Shown here piece by piece: positions 36,124 through 45,340 of a stretch of DNA of 45,340 bases. Position numbers and translations under genes: made by a program. The notes beneath the pieces were generated by a model, which worked only from the letters and a program-made list of their open reading frames with translations, was not told where the DNA came from and did no database searches. This stretch comes from a cf. Phormidesmis sp. LEGE 11477 (GTDB lineage Bacteria; Cyanobacteriota; Cyanobacteriia; Phormidesmidales; Phormidesmidaceae), in assembly GCF_015207105.1 (NCBI RefSeq), contig NZ_JADEXO010000043.1, forward strand, positions 1-45,340, read 5' to 3'. Position 1 is the stretch's first letter; each line of letters starts with the position of its first letter.

Positions 36124-36495
36124 CTACTTCTGCGGTTCGTAGACCTCTGGCAAAACGACTTCTTTGGGTCTAAATCTAACTTGCGAATGCAGCCATCCCG
36201 TGATCAGACGAGGGCAGTTCTTACGGCTCCAGCGCAGCATGAACGGACGAAATACCGGCTTGGAATGGCGAGCAATCAGCTTCATAATTCGGTTTAGTGG
36301 GCGCGATCGCACCCGCCGATTCACCAGATTTATCGAGCCCACATCATACAGACAGTCCATTATCAGCCGCAGTGTCACTTCCTCTCTCAAAAAAAGACTT
36401 TCCAGCAACAGCTCTACATCTCGCATCCGATCGTCTTCTATCTGCTGTTCGCGAACCACAGCCGACGTTTTTTGCGATTTAAAGAGACTTAGCAT
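36124..36495 (-). CDS. Conserved cyanobacterial hypothetical protein
   Basis: A 123-residue soluble basic protein. The central segment DVELLLESLFLREEVTLRLIMDCLYDVGSINLVN near 26-59 is helical and amphipathic, followed by a basic part RRVRSRPLNRIMKLIARHSKP and RWSRKNCPRLITGWL. I recall similar proteins in many cyanobacteria but know no function. It is flanked by the aminotransferase and acs genes, both on the same strand. Confidence 0.7.
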   Translation of the reverse strand: MLSLFKSQKTSAVVREQQIEDDRMRDVELLLESLFLREEVTLRLIMDCLYDVGSINLVNRRVRSRPLNRIMKLIARHSKPVFRPFMLRWSRKNCPRLITGWLHSQVRFRPKEVVLPEVYEPQK

Positions 36496-36640
36496 AGTCG
36501 ATTAGGATAAAAGCAGTGAAGACAGTGTTGGTACCAACTTACCGCCTGACCCCTTAGTCTGGGTCTACCTAAAGAAAAATTCCTCAGTACCAGGCGTGCA
36601 ATTGACTCGACTATTCATTTAGAGCATCTTGGCAAGCGTG

Positions 36641-38611
36641 TTACGAACCCTGGCGCAGTTTTTCTAATACGCTCTGATCTTCCATTGTCGTTGCGTCACC
36701 CACAACGTCTTCGCCGCTAGCTAGGTTGCGTAAGAAGCGGCGAATGATTTTGCCAGATCGGGTCTTGGGTAGGGCGTCGGTAAATTGGATTTCACCAGGG
36801 CGGGCGATCGCACCAATCTCCTTGACTACGTGCTGCTTCAGCTCAGTATTTAGCTGATCGCTGGCCGAATAGGTAGACTCCAAGGTCACAAACGCATACA
36901 CGTCTTCACCTTTGATCTCATCCTTGCGACCGACTACCGCCGCCTCAGCTACCGCTGGATGCGACACCAAGGCCGACTCAATCTCCATCGTGCCCAGTCG
37001 ATGACCCGACACATTGAGCACATCATCCGTCCGGCCCATCACCCAAAAATAGCCATCGGCGTCCTTTCGTGCTCCATCGCCTGCAAAATATAAATACTGT
37101 CCATCTTTGGGGGGAATATGCTCCCAATACGTCCGCCGGAAGCGCGCATCGTCCCCATAGACCGTACGCATCATGCTCGGCCAGGGGTACTTCACTACCA
37201 GGTAGCCGCCTTCGTTTGCGCCCACCGGGTTCCCCTCGCCATCAACCACATCCGCCACAATCCCAGGGAAGGGCTTAGTCGCAGATCCAGGTTTAGTGGG
37301 CGTTGCGCCTGGCAGCGGCGTCAGCATAAAGCCGCCTGTCTCGGTTTGCCACCAGGTATCCACAATCGGACAGTTATCGCCACCAATTACCTGGCGATAC
37401 CACATCCAGGCTTCGGGGTTGATCGGCTCGCCCACCGTGCCCAAGATCCGCAGAGAGGATAGATCGCGAGCATTTGGCTCCTTGTTACCCATCTTCATGA
37501 AGGCGCGAATTGCCGTCGGCGCGGTGTAGAAGATAGAAACTTTGTACTTTTCTACTACATCCCAAAAGGCCCCAGGGTTAGACGGCCTAGGCGCACCTTC
37601 GTACATCAGCGTGGTTGCGCCATTAGAAAGCGGACCATACACGATGTAGCTATGGCCTGTAATCCAGCCAACGTCTGCCGTACACCAATAGATATCCTCT
37701 TCTTTGATATCAAAAGTCCACTTGAAGGTCATGTGGGTATAGAGGTTGTAGCCAGCCGTGGTGTGGACGACGCCTTTGGGTTTGCCGGTGGTGCCGCTGG
37801 TGTAGAGGATAAAGAGCAGATCTTCGCTGTCCATGGGCTCGGCTGGGCAGTCGGTAGAGGCCGACGGCTTGACATCGTGCCACCACACGTCGCGGCCTTC
37901 TGTCCAGTCGATTGCTTGCTGGGTGCGCTGTACGACTAGAACGTTAGTAACCGACGGCACTGCATTATCTTCGAGGGCGGCGTCCACTGCGGGCTTGAGG
38001 CCCATCGGTTTATCTTTGCGGAAGCCCCCATCTGCGGTGATTACGACTTTCGCTTCGGCGTCGTTGAGGCGATCGCGCAGAGCCTCTGCACTAAACCCAC
38101 CAAATATCACCGTATGCGCTGCGCCAATTCGGGCACAGGCCAGCATTGCCATCGCCGCTTCTGGAATCATCGGCATGTATAGGCCAACGCGATCGCCCTT
38201 CTGCACGCCCATATCCTTGAGCACATTTGCCATCTGACACACTTCTGCATGCAGCTCAGCGTACGTCAGCGTCCGAGAATCACCCGGTTCACCCTCCCAG
38301 ATCAGCGCCGTCTTGTCCCGCTTATCTGTCGTCAGGTGCCGGTCCAAACAGTTATACGAAATATTGATCTTGCCACCGACAAACCACTTCGCAAACGGCG
38401 GCTGCCAGTCCAACACGGTATCCCACTTCTCAAACCAATCAAGCTCTTCTTCAGCGAGCTTCGCCCAGAACGCAGCAGGATCAGCCGCCGCCTCGTCATA
38501 GAGCTGCTGATAAGCCTCCATACTCGGTATCCGCGCTGCCGCAGAAAACGCTGCGGGCGGTTCGAATACCCGTTGCTCCTGTAGTATCGATTCGATGGTG
38601 GAATCTGCCAT
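36641..38611 (-). CDS. acs: Acetyl-CoA synthetase
   Basis: The AMP-forming enzyme that activates acetate to acetyl-CoA. Typical parts are [21 protein letters not shown] near 265-285, [28 protein letters not shown] near 405-417, [33 protein letters not shown] and the C-terminal [14 protein letters not shown] with the Lys that is acetylated for control in other bacteria. The 656-residue length is standard. It is divergent from the padR gene with 195 bp between. Confidence 0.97.
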   Translation of the reverse strand: MADSTIESILQEQRVFEPPAAFSAAARIPSMEAYQQLYDEAAADPAAFWAKLAEEELDWFEKWDTVLDWQPPFAKWFVGGKINISYNCLDRHLTTDKRDKTALIWEGEPGDSRTLTYAELHAEVCQMANVLKDMGVQKGDRVGLYMPMIPEAAMAMLACARIGAAHTVIFGGFSAEALRDRLNDAEAKVVITADGGFRKDKPMGLKPAVDAALEDNAVPSVTNVLVVQRTQQAIDWTEGRDVWWHDVKPSASTDCPAEPMDSEDLLFILYTSGTTGKPKGVVHTTAGYNLYTHMTFKWTFDIKEEDIYWCTADVGWITGHSYIVYGPLSNGATTLMYEGAPRPSNPGAFWDVVEKYKVSIFYTAPTAIRAFMKMGNKEPNARDLSSLRILGTVGEPINPEAWMWYRQVIGGDNCPIVDTWWQTETGGFMLTPLPGATPTKPGSATKPFPGIVADVVDGEGNPVGANEGGYLVVKYPWPSMMRTVYGDDARFRRTYWEHIPPKDGQYLYFAGDGARKDADGYFWVMGRTDDVLNVSGHRLGTMEIESALVSHPAVAEAAVVGRKDEIKGEDVYAFVTLESTYSASDQLNTELKQHVVKEIGAIARPGEIQFTDALPKTRSGKIIRRFLRNLASGEDVVGDATTMEDQSVLEKLRQGS

Positions 38612-38806
38612 GTGGATGCTTGCCTACTATCAGCGCTGGAAAATCTTTCAAAACCATACTGCGTTTGCCTGCAGCTTCGCCGCCAAAGTCTCGTTTCTTA
38701 AAGTTTGGCTCATTCCCTTGCTTGGCGATCGCCCACTACAACCGCATACCATAGTGGGGATCAATTGATTTACTATGTCTATAGGTGAATATTCTCGGCC
38801 TTAAAC

Positions 38807-39412
38807 ATGTCTCTTCCTCACGCAATTTTGGCCGCGCTGTTCAACGAATCCTGTAGCGGCTATGACCTAGTTAAACGCTTCAATAAGTCGGTAGAGTGCT
38901 TTTGGAGCGCTAGCCATCAGCAAATATATAAGGCACTAGCCAAGCTAGAAGAAGACGAGCATATTTCTTCTGAGAAAATTGAACAGGAAAATCGACCGAA
39001 TAAGAAGCTGTATACCGTCACCGAGAGCGGACGGCAGCTTCTACAGGCGTGGATTGGTGAGACAGAGGAAGAGATCGCGCCGCTGAAGTCAGAGCTGCTG
39101 GTGAAGCTTTCGGTAGGTCACGCGGTGCCGACAGAAACGCTATTAACGATGCTAGACGCCTACTATCAACAGCACCGAGAACGGCTGAAGAGCTATCAGA
39201 GTGTGGCTAGGCAGTATGAACAACTGCCGCAAATGTCTCGGGAAAGTCAGTTCCAGTACCTAGCACTGCGAGCGGGCATTCGGCAGCAGCTAGCTTGGGT
39301 GGCCTGGTGTGAAGAGGTGATGAGCTTTTTAGGACAACCTGCAGAGCAGCCAATCACTCAGCCAGTAGCCGTTCGTGGTGAGTCGAGTAGAGAGACCTCT
39401 GTATCTGGCTGA
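38807..39412 (+). CDS. PadR-family transcriptional regulator
   Basis: A winged-helix regulator of 201 residues. The N-terminal DNA-binding part (about 1-85) is MSLPHAILAALFNESCSGYDLVKRFN (residues 1-26) plus WSASHQQIYKALAKLEED and KKLYTVTESGRQLLQAWI. A Vir_C-like helical dimerisation region (about 95-175) follows. The ligand is unknown. It is divergent from acs and its last 55 bp overlap, tail to tail, the Fur-family gene. Confidence 0.9.
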   Translation: MSLPHAILAALFNESCSGYDLVKRFNKSVECFWSASHQQIYKALAKLEEDEHISSEKIEQENRPNKKLYTVTESGRQLLQAWIGETEEEIAPLKSELLVKLSVGHAVPTETLLTMLDAYYQQHRERLKSYQSVARQYEQLPQMSRESQFQYLALRAGIRQQLAWVAWCEEVMSFLGQPAEQPITQPVAVRGESSRETSVSG

Positions 39413-39825
39413 AGCTGCTGACACTGTTCGCACAGGCCAAAGAATTCTAAGGTGTGATAAAAAATTTGGAAGTGGTGAGACTCGGTAAGATGGGTTTCTA
39501 AGCCATGAACCGGACATTCAGCCATTTCAGCGGAGTGGCCGCAGCGAACACAGGTAAGGTGATGGGTGTCTGCCTGGACAAGGCTATAGAGAGATTCGCC
39601 ACTGGGCAGCGTGCGGACTTGAATCACGCCTTCTTGTTTTAGAGACTCTAGGGCACGGTAGACGGTGGCTAGGCCAATGCTGCTTTTTTCTTGCCTTAGA
39701 TGAATATAGAGGTCTTGAGCTGAGACTGCTTCTTTAAGCCGCTTGATCAGCTCGAAAATTTGGGTTTGGCTTCGGGTACGACGGCTTTTCATTCGCCTTT
39801 TGTTTAGCCTTAAGAGATTTTGCAA
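39358..39825 (-). CDS. Fur-family metal regulator, Zur-like
   Basis: The winged-helix part is RTRSQTQIFELIKRLKEAVSAQDLYIHLR and SSIGLATVYRALESLKQEGVIQVR. The metal site region is HHLTCVRCGHS and CEQCQQL, two CxxC pairs expected for a structural zinc, with a His-rich segment ESHHFQIFYHTLEFFGLC between. From memory the order and wording match the cyanobacterial group containing the zinc repressor Zur, but Fur and PerR cannot be excluded. The start is uncertain between ATG 39825 and 39792 (MKSRRTRSQ). Confidence 0.85.
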   Translation of the reverse strand: MQNLLRLNKRRMKSRRTRSQTQIFELIKRLKEAVSAQDLYIHLRQEKSSIGLATVYRALESLKQEGVIQVRTLPSGESLYSLVQADTHHLTCVRCGHSAEMAECPVHGLETHLTESHHFQIFYHTLEFFGLCEQCQQLQPDTEVSLLDSPRTATG

Positions 39826-40029
39826 AAAGATTGACGCGAGAGCGTCTTACTACACTTTAAGCTATATAGCAGCGTGCGATTGCAGACTCGAAAAGAAGGC
39901 TGAAGACTACGTATCGACCGATCGCTGGGTCGGTGATTCTGCAAAGCTTTAGTCAGCAGCGGAGAATTCAGCGCCGTGGCAGACGCTATAGAAGAATATT
40001 GAGGGTGAGATTAAATAAGGTAGGATCAC

Positions 40030-40329
40030 TTGTGTTCTTTTGGGGCCGTTGCGGTGACACAATCTGCTGATGTTCAATCCTACCAAGCAAAGGTCTATGT
40101 GACTTTGCGGCCTTCTGTGTTAGACCCAGCGGGAACGGCTGTGCGCTCTGGCTTGAGCCATATGGGCCACGACAATGTGTCTAAAGTGCGGATTGGCAAG
40201 TACATTGAGGTCGACTTGACCGCTCAGAGTAAGGTGTCGGCGCAGGAACAGCTAGACAAGATCTGCGATCAACTACTGGCGAATCCGGTGATCGAAAATT
40301 ACTGCGTGGAAGTTTTTGAAGCAGCGTAG
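40030..40329 (+). CDS. purS: Phosphoribosylformylglycinamidine synthase subunit PurS
   Basis: PurS is the small subunit that bridges PurQ and PurL in the fourth step of purine synthesis. It has the pattern YQAKVYVTLRPSVLDPAGTAVRSGL and VRIGKYIEVDL, with the C-terminal VIENYCVEVFEA. The start could be TTG 40030 or GTG 40054; the latter gives 91 residues, nearer to the usual length. It is followed after 12 bp by purQ; purL is not in the window. Confidence 0.93.
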   Translation: MCSFGAVAVTQSADVQSYQAKVYVTLRPSVLDPAGTAVRSGLSHMGHDNVSKVRIGKYIEVDLTAQSKVSAQEQLDKICDQLLANPVIENYCVEVFEAA

Positions 40330-40334
40330 GAAGG
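40328..40334 (+). promoter_or_regulatory. Ribosome binding site of purQ
   Basis: AGGAAGG at 40328-40334 overlaps the purS stop codon and ends 7 nt before ATG 40342, so purS and purQ are likely translated from one transcript. Confidence 0.8.
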
Positions 40335-40341
40335 TAACTCT

Positions 40342-41040
40342 ATGAATTTTGGCGTCATCGTTTTTCCGGGGGCAAATTGTGATCGCGATATTGCCTATAT
40401 CCTTCGTGACATCCTGGGTCAGCCCACCCGTATGGTCTGGCATGAAGAGAGCGATCTTTCTGAGCTAGATGTGATCGTCGTACCCGGTGGATTTAGCTAT
40501 GGCGATTATCTGCGCTGCGGGGCGATCGCCCAGTTCTCCCCAGCGATGCGAGCTACCGTCGACCACGCCAAACAGGGCAAACAGGTGATGGGCATCTGCA
40601 ACGGCTTTCAAGTACTGACCGAGATGGGCCTATTACCTGGGGCGCTAGTTAGGAATCGGGATTTGCACTTTGTATGCGATCGCACTCCTGTGCGAGTAGA
40701 ACGCACCGATTTGCCTTGGACTCAAGGCTACAGTCCAGGCCACATCATTACCCTGCCGATCGCGCATGGTGAAGGCTGCTACTTTGCAGAAGCCGACACT
40801 ATCAAATCCCTAGAAGACAACAACCAGATCCTTTTTCGCTATTGCGACGCGCTAGGGGAAGTCAACGAAGCGGCTAACCCTAACGGCTCGCTCAACAACA
40901 TCGCTGGCATCTGTAACCAGGCTGGTAACGTCCTAGGCATGATGCCCCATCCCGAAAGAGCCGCAGACAAAGCACTTGGCAATACCGATGGACTTGCTTT
41001 GTTTCAAGGGCTATTACAAACGGCGATGGCTGCAGTCTGA
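40342..41040 (+). CDS. purQ: Phosphoribosylformylglycinamidine synthase glutaminase subunit PurQ
   Basis: This class I glutaminase supplies ammonia to PurL. The nucleophile is Cys86 in [20 protein letters not shown], and the catalytic pair His203-x-Glu205 is in [14 protein letters not shown]. The FPGANCDRD start and [17 protein letters not shown] are family hallmarks. The 232 residues are standard. It forms an operon with purS. Confidence 0.96.
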   Translation: MNFGVIVFPGANCDRDIAYILRDILGQPTRMVWHEESDLSELDVIVVPGGFSYGDYLRCGAIAQFSPAMRATVDHAKQGKQVMGICNGFQVLTEMGLLPGALVRNRDLHFVCDRTPVRVERTDLPWTQGYSPGHIITLPIAHGEGCYFAEADTIKSLEDNNQILFRYCDALGEVNEAANPNGSLNNIAGICNQAGNVLGMMPHPERAADKALGNTDGLALFQGLLQTAMAAV

Positions 41041-41217
41041 GCGCGACAAATAGTCCAAATTGAGGCTCTCAGCTATCGTTAGGGCCTCTGTTGTCAGTGA
41101 TTTTAGCGCTACTAGTGTAGCGAGATAATGTACTGGGATAAGCAACCAGTGCTATAGTCAATCGCACACGAGGCAGACAGGCTAAAGACGTGCAGCGGCA
41201 ACCAGTTACGTCCTCAC

Positions 41218-42015
41218 TTGCAACGAGCTAGATTTGTGCGTAGAGCTTCCGACGAAGGTTTTGATCAGGTGAATAGCGTTTTGCTACGTCCACAGCAAAT
41301 CACGCGCCTATTGTTCGTTGTCGTGGCCGTTCTGACCGGGCTTAGTTTGATCGAATCCCTTGTGGGCAGAACGTCTATCTTAAAAATGGGATCGGAGTCC
41401 AGTCTTCCAACCTGGTACGCCGCGAGTATTTTGCTGCTTAGCGCTATTTTACTGTCGCTGATCGCGCGTGCCAAACAGCGACAGCATGACACATACGCTA
41501 AGCACTGGACAGTACTTAGCCTTATTTTCTACGTGCTTTCTATTGATGAGATTGCCAAGATTCACGAGCGGATGGGAGCTGTAGTAGGTCAAAATATCGC
41601 CCAGTGGCTAGTCTCAGACCTAGAAAGTTTAGCCCCGACCCAGAGAGAAGTGTTTAACTATGCTTGGGTTATTGTCGCTATTCCGCTACTGATCTTGTTT
41701 TTTCTGGCCTACCTTCGCTTTGTCACTCGTCTGCCACCGCAGGTAAGAACCCTGTTCATCATGGCGGCTATCATTTTTCTGTCGGGGGCGGTGGGGTTAG
41801 AAACTCTCTCAGGCTATCAACACTATCTCAATGGTGATCAAACCTGGACTTACACGCTGCTGACTACGCTCGAAGAAGCCCTAGAAAAAATCGGCACTGT
41901 TGTTTTCATCCATGCGCTGCTGCTCTATATCAGCACCTACCTAGATGGAATGCAGATCGTTTTAGAAGGCAAAAGCAGCGTGGCTAAAAAGCGAAGCAGA
42001 GCAATATCCAGATAG
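41218..42015 (+). CDS. Multi-pass membrane protein with a DE-x4-HE motif
   Basis: The 265-residue protein has about six hydrophobic segments (near 31-49, 67-84, 97-112, 148-166, 178-194 and 226-243). A conserved-looking acidic/His set is spread along the chain: SIDEIAKIHERMG near 108-120, GLETLSGYQHYLNGD near 193-207 and TTLEEALEKIGTVVF near 216-230. I have an impression of similar LDE...IHE proteins in other bacteria but cannot name the family. The start (TTG 41218 or GTG 41236) is uncertain. Metal binding is only an inference from the Asp/Glu/His set. Confidence 0.65.
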   Translation: MQRARFVRRASDEGFDQVNSVLLRPQQITRLLFVVVAVLTGLSLIESLVGRTSILKMGSESSLPTWYAASILLLSAILLSLIARAKQRQHDTYAKHWTVLSLIFYVLSIDEIAKIHERMGAVVGQNIAQWLVSDLESLAPTQREVFNYAWVIVAIPLLILFFLAYLRFVTRLPPQVRTLFIMAAIIFLSGAVGLETLSGYQHYLNGDQTWTYTLLTTLEEALEKIGTVVFIHALLLYISTYLDGMQIVLEGKSSVAKKRSRAISR

Positions 42016-42092
42016 CGATCGCACACCATTGTCGCACGACTGTCTTTGACTAAGATCACAGTCAACCGAATCTAGGACTAGCCGATCGACGA

Positions 42093-42920
42093 CTAGTTGA
42101 CCTGCAACCTTCTAGTAACAATAGTGACACCGTCTTCGCGCACCAGCAGCGCCGACACCCAGCGACTATCTGGCGTATCAGGCGCTTCTCCAATCTTGAA
42201 CAGGCCCCCGGCGGAAAGCAGCTCTAGCTCAACCGGGCGACCAGCAAAGAAATCAGTCGAGGTCACACCCTCATCGATCACCCCACCGAGCAAGTAGCGA
42301 TTGCCAAGCGGTTCTAGGACAATTGCATCGAAGTCATATTGCTCACCACTCTCTACCTGCTCAGCTAAAATCACAGAGACAGAGGGCGGCTTTTCACCTG
42401 ATGTCATCTGGTTGCGCTCCGATAGAGTCTCTTGGGAAATAATTTTGCCGTCCTGGTAAGCCTGCCGCGAACGAATGATAGATTCTAGTTCTCTACTCTG
42501 ACCGTTATCAATTTGGGTGCCGCTGACGTAGGTTACCGTTTCAGCCAAAAATCCGGTTGAGGTAGGCTCCCATGACTGCAGCTCTACCCGATATGAAAGG
42601 GTGGTATAGCGATCCCAGAAAGTCTGTAGGGCGGTTTCTAGGGTTTCGTAGGTAAAGCCGTCTTCGTTGGAAAAAGAGGGGCTGTAGCCATCCATCACAG
42701 CGGTCAGATCTCGCTCAGAAGCAGCGGTCTCCATATTTTCAATAGCGGCAGTCAGCTCTGGCGGGGCGCTCTCGGCGGGAGCCGCTTTAGCAGCAGAGGC
42801 AGCGCCGATACTGATAGCTAATCCACTGGCTATGCCGATGACTAGGGGAGCGACTATCTGCTGACATCTAAACCGAAATGAGATAGACCGAAGTTGAGGC
42901 CAGGAGCGGCGTAGGGCCAT
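42093..42920 (-). CDS. Exported NTF2-like hypothetical protein
   Basis: The N-terminus has a basic start and a hydrophobic stretch (about 23-43, ending in AAKAAPAES), a probable signal peptide cut near AKA-A. Residues 55-135 resemble a SnoaL/NTF2-like cone: LTAAIENMETAASERDLTAVMDGYSPSFSN and FWDRYTTLSYRVELQSW. The C-terminal third is a second small beta-rich segment (YLLGGVIDEGVTSTDFFAGRPVELELL). Its role is unknown; it is probably periplasmic. It is divergent from murG with about 187 bp between starts. Confidence 0.75.
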   Translation of the reverse strand: MALRRSWPQLRSISFRFRCQQIVAPLVIGIASGLAISIGAASAAKAAPAESAPPELTAAIENMETAASERDLTAVMDGYSPSFSNEDGFTYETLETALQTFWDRYTTLSYRVELQSWEPTSTGFLAETVTYVSGTQIDNGQSRELESIIRSRQAYQDGKIISQETLSERNQMTSGEKPPSVSVILAEQVESGEQYDFDAIVLEPLGNRYLLGGVIDEGVTSTDFFAGRPVELELLSAGGLFKIGEAPDTPDSRWVSALLVREDGVTIVTRRLQVN

Positions 42921-43107
42921 GAATTTGCGTGTCCTTCGTTTTGAGAGTTTTTCTAGCAGCTAATGTTTTTAGAAACTAATTCTAGGGAGTAAAAGTGAAT
43001 AGTAAATTGGTGGATTGGTTGGCAGATAGTACCTTAAACCAAGGTAACCTGAAAATTGTATTAATACGGTATTTGACTAGCATGTGCCGCTGTAAGGGGT
43101 CAGTTTT

Positions 43108-44235
43108 ATGAGCGAGGGGCTACTGGTACAGAAGACGAGTGAGACCACTAGCAAGACTAGGCGAAGGCCAAAGCTTTTGATTGCAGCTAGCGGCACAGGC
43201 GGCCATTTATTTCCGGCGATCGCAACGGCTCAGCAACTTGCCGACTGCGAGATTGAGTGGCTAGGCGTGCCCGATCGCCTAGAGACAGAGCTAGTGCCTG
43301 CTGATTACAAACTTCATACGGTGAAGATGGGCGGCGTTCAAAGCGGATTAGGCCTCGATGCAGCTAAGCAGCTAGCGCGGTTTGCAATGGCAACGATGCA
43401 GGTACGGCGGCTGCTAAAGCGCGGTCAGTTTCAGGGCGTCTTTACAACGGGTGGATACATTGCGGCACCTGCAATTTTGGCAGCGCGGTCTTTGGGATTA
43501 CCTGCCGTACTGCATGAGTCGAATGCGCTGCCGGGTAAGGTGACTCGGTTCTTAAGCACTTGGTGTACAACGGTAGCCGTAGGATTCGAGGAGGCGGTGG
43601 CACATTTGCCGAAGGCGCAGACAGTGGTGGTAGGGACGCCAGTGCGATCGCAGTTCCTATCGGCTTTAGATAATGAACCAGATAGCTTAGCCAATTTGGA
43701 TATCCCGGCTGATGTGCCGTTGATTGTCGTCGTCGGCGGCAGTCAAGGAGCGGTTGCGGTCAATCAGTTGGTGCGAAACGCTGCTCCTGCCTGGTTAGAC
43801 TCTGGCGCTTGGATTGTGCATATTACCGGAACAAACGATCCAGAAGCAGATAGCTTTGAACATGCGTGCTACGTTCACCGGCCTTTCTACAGCAATATGG
43901 CGGCATTGTTTAGCCGAGCGAACCTGGTGATCAGCCGAGCCGGAGCCGGAACTTTGATTGAGCTAGCGGTAACGGGCACGCCTTCGATTTTAATTCCTTA
44001 TCCATTTGCAGCCGAGGATCACCAGACATTTAATGCGATCGCCTTTCAAAAAGCTGGAGCAGCAGAACTCCATCAGCAATCAGAACTAGAAGAGCAGAAG
44101 CTTCAGGGCTTAGTACTCGATCTATTAGCATCCCCTAGCAGACTAGAGCATATGTCTCAAGCAGCACGCAGCCTGTCGACCGTGGACAGTGCAGCCAAGA
44201 TGGCTGAAATTATCTCAGCTCAACTCTTCGCTTAA
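43108..44235 (+). CDS. murG: UDP-GlcNAc transferase MurG
   Basis: MurG adds GlcNAc to lipid I to make lipid II, the last cytoplasmic step of peptidoglycan assembly. The first glycine-rich loop is SGTGGHLFPAIATAQQ near 28-43, then VVGGSQGAVAVNQL near 205-218 and SRAGAGTLIELAVTGTPSILIPYPFAAEDHQ near 272-302. The 375-residue length includes an N-terminal basic extension of about 20 residues. Substrate carrier supply is linked to uppS upstream in the window. Confidence 0.96.
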   Translation: MSEGLLVQKTSETTSKTRRRPKLLIAASGTGGHLFPAIATAQQLADCEIEWLGVPDRLETELVPADYKLHTVKMGGVQSGLGLDAAKQLARFAMATMQVRRLLKRGQFQGVFTTGGYIAAPAILAARSLGLPAVLHESNALPGKVTRFLSTWCTTVAVGFEEAVAHLPKAQTVVVGTPVRSQFLSALDNEPDSLANLDIPADVPLIVVVGGSQGAVAVNQLVRNAAPAWLDSGAWIVHITGTNDPEADSFEHACYVHRPFYSNMAALFSRANLVISRAGAGTLIELAVTGTPSILIPYPFAAEDHQTFNAIAFQKAGAAELHQQSELEEQKLQGLVLDLLASPSRLEHMSQAARSLSTVDSAAKMAEIISAQLFA

Positions 44236-44270
44236 TTCGACTATCTGTCTAGTCACGCAGCGTGCCGGTG

Positions 44271-44606
44271 TCAGAGCAGAACGACAATCCAAACTATCAA
44301 AGCATTAATCAGCGCCACCAGCACCGCAGCACTGGCGGTATCCTTTGCTTTCTTGGCTAAATCATCGCGGTGTAATCCAATGCGATCAATCGCCGACTCG
44401 ACTGCCGTATTAATCAGTTCAACAGCTAGTACAATCAGTACCGAACTAATCAGCAGCGCCATCGATACGGTGTCTGGTGCAATCAATATTGCAAGTGGAA
44501 TAAGCAGAACAGCAGCAATAGCTTCCTGCCGAAAAGCTGCTTCGTCGCGCCATGCGGCAGCCAGTCCATCAACTGAATTAAGAAAAGCAGACCACAATCG
44601 TTTCAT
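44271..44606 (-). CDS. dgkA: Diacylglycerol kinase-like membrane protein (DgkA family)
   Basis: A 111-residue membrane protein with three hydrophobic segments. The segment WRDEAAFRQEAIAAVLL near 19-35 and the active-site run VLAVELINTAVESAIDRIGL near 60-79 fit the DgkA family. It phosphorylates diacylglycerol or undecaprenol; in Gram-positive relatives the substrate is undecaprenol, so the cell-wall carrier is a plausible substrate here. It converges on murG. Confidence 0.9.
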   Translation of the reverse strand: MKRLWSAFLNSVDGLAAAWRDEAAFRQEAIAAVLLIPLAILIAPDTVSMALLISSVLIVLAVELINTAVESAIDRIGLHRDDLAKKAKDTASAAVLVALINALIVWIVVLL

Positions 44607-44770
44607 ATCGGCGCTCTACCTTGTGGACGGGTTCATGGACAGGGTCTTGCTCTTTACGTCTGGCTCTTTACGTCTGGCTCTTTGCGACAGATATCGCTTT
44701 TTCTCTCCATTACCTTATCAAGGCGCTCATTCCATCGATCATTATCAGCTAACCTATCCTCCGCTCAAGG

Positions 44771-45340
44771 TTAAGGGCATTTCTGTTTGCTCTCTTCTAT
44801 TTTTCTTTGCAGAAGTGGGGTGTCTCCTAAGTAGGGCTGTCTGTAAAGTCGCTCGAATTCTCGATCGAAGTGCGCCGCGACGGTGGGATTGCGAATGACC
44901 AGGAGCGTTTCATCATTTTTTGTGTTGGCAGCATGGCTCCAGTTTTGGGAGCCGACGATGACGGTGGTATTGTCAATAACGGCAAATTTATGGTGAAGTT
45001 TGTCGCCTGCTGGGAGCCGTGGGGAGCCCACTGATGGGATGGGCGTTTGCCAGGGGCGATTTTGCGCTTCGATTTTGCAGCGGTGGTCGGGTAGCGTAAT
45101 GCCTAGCATGTCTAGGGCTTCGCTGTAGTTGCGATAGACGAACCCAGGATCAATTAAAAGGCGAAGTTTGGTGCCAGCTTTGACTTCTGTTTCTAACTGG
45201 TTGGCGATGCCCTGGTCTGAAAAGACAAAGAGGGCTAGGTCGATGCTGCTATTGGCCCTGGCCAAAGTACGAGAGATAAGTCCGTTGACGCTTTGTTGCC
45301 AAGGCGATTTTGAAGTGGTCGGAGAGAATTGAACAGTGAC
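44771..45340 (-). CDS. Phospholipase D-like protein, cut by the window end
   Basis: The frame is open up to the window edge at 45340, so the N-terminus is missing. The visible part holds one HKD motif: HHKFAVIDNTTVIVGSQNWSHAA with Asn-Asp-Glu following (positions about 120 residues into the seen frame). It matches the PLD superfamily, whose members include Nuc endonucleases and cardiolipin synthases. The upstream part reads SSIDLALFVFSDQGIANQL, typical of the strand before the first motif. Substrate is unknown. Confidence 0.85.
   Translation of the reverse strand, partial: VTVQFSPTTSKSPWQQSVNGLISRTLARANSSIDLALFVFSDQGIANQLETEVKAGTKLRLLIDPGFVYRNYSEALDMLGITLPDHRCKIEAQNRPWQTPIPSVGSPRLPAGDKLHHKFAVIDNTTVIVGSQNWSHAANTKNDETLLVIRNPTVAAHFDREFERLYRQPYLGDTPLLQRKIEESKQKCP

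Noticed and set aside
38545-38570. T-loop-like GGTTCGAATACC
   Set aside because: It lies inside the acs coding sequence and no acceptor or anticodon arm can be built around it.
41041-41100. Terminator after purQ
   Set aside because: Only a 5-bp stem (GAGGC with GCCTC) and a 17-nt loop with no T run can be drawn.

Overview
The window is chromosomal DNA from a cyanobacterium. The evidence is frequent HIP1 octamers (GCGATCGC, for example at 370-377, 2293-2300 and 4047-4054), several cyanobacteria-restricted families (DUF3146, DUF2949, CGLD27, an NblR-like regulator), the myxoxanthophyll genes cruF and cruG, and an initiator tRNA split by a group I intron. I infer a filamentous, non-heterocystous Leptolyngbya-like lineage; that is not proven by the window. 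I see no prophage, insertion sequence, CRISPR array or rRNA.

Layout. 1-7000 (all minus): a solute-binding protein, a WecG/TagA/CpsF glycosyltransferase, a PRC-barrel protein and a large smc. 7243-11243: a YqgF-type nuclease, DUF3146 (minus), NAD kinase, a response regulator whose receiver lacks its phosphorylation residues, a DUF192 lipoprotein and DUF2949. 11299-14452 (minus): lysA, cdaA and uppS. 14635-19175 (plus): rimI, clpC and an Ala/Lys-rich histone-H1-like protein. 19266-21037: DUF362 (minus) and DUF554 (plus).

21050-21987 (minus) holds the most unusual locus: tRNA-fMet(CAU) interrupted between U33 and C34 by a 299-nt group I intron with no ORF, followed by a strong terminator and then a separate gene for a PD-(D/E)XK endonuclease of the kind that normally lives inside this intron. 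22085-24394 (minus) is rsfS, CGLD27 and an asparaginase.

24663-33699 (plus, apart from one META-domain gene): a small coiled-coil membrane protein, a cyclophilin, sdhC-sdhA, cruF-cruG, sdhB and an RNase HI fusion. The three subunits of a b558-type succinate dehydrogenase are therefore split by a carotenoid operon. 33788-38611 (minus): a HIT protein, an exported hypothetical, a DegT-family aminotransferase, a cyanobacterial hypothetical and acetyl-CoA synthetase. 38807-45340: padR and a Fur-family gene that overlap tail to tail, purS-purQ, a six-helix-type membrane protein, an exported NTF2-like protein (minus), murG, dgkA (minus) and a phospholipase-D-like gene cut by the window end (minus).

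Most of the window is housekeeping: purine synthesis, cell wall (lysA, uppS, murG), c-di-AMP, chromosome structure, proteostasis and respiration. The parts worth a second look are the tRNA-fMet intron with its uncoupled endonuclease, the phosphorylation-deficient regulator, the paired palindromes in smc, the split sdh locus and several local insertions in otherwise standard enzymes.
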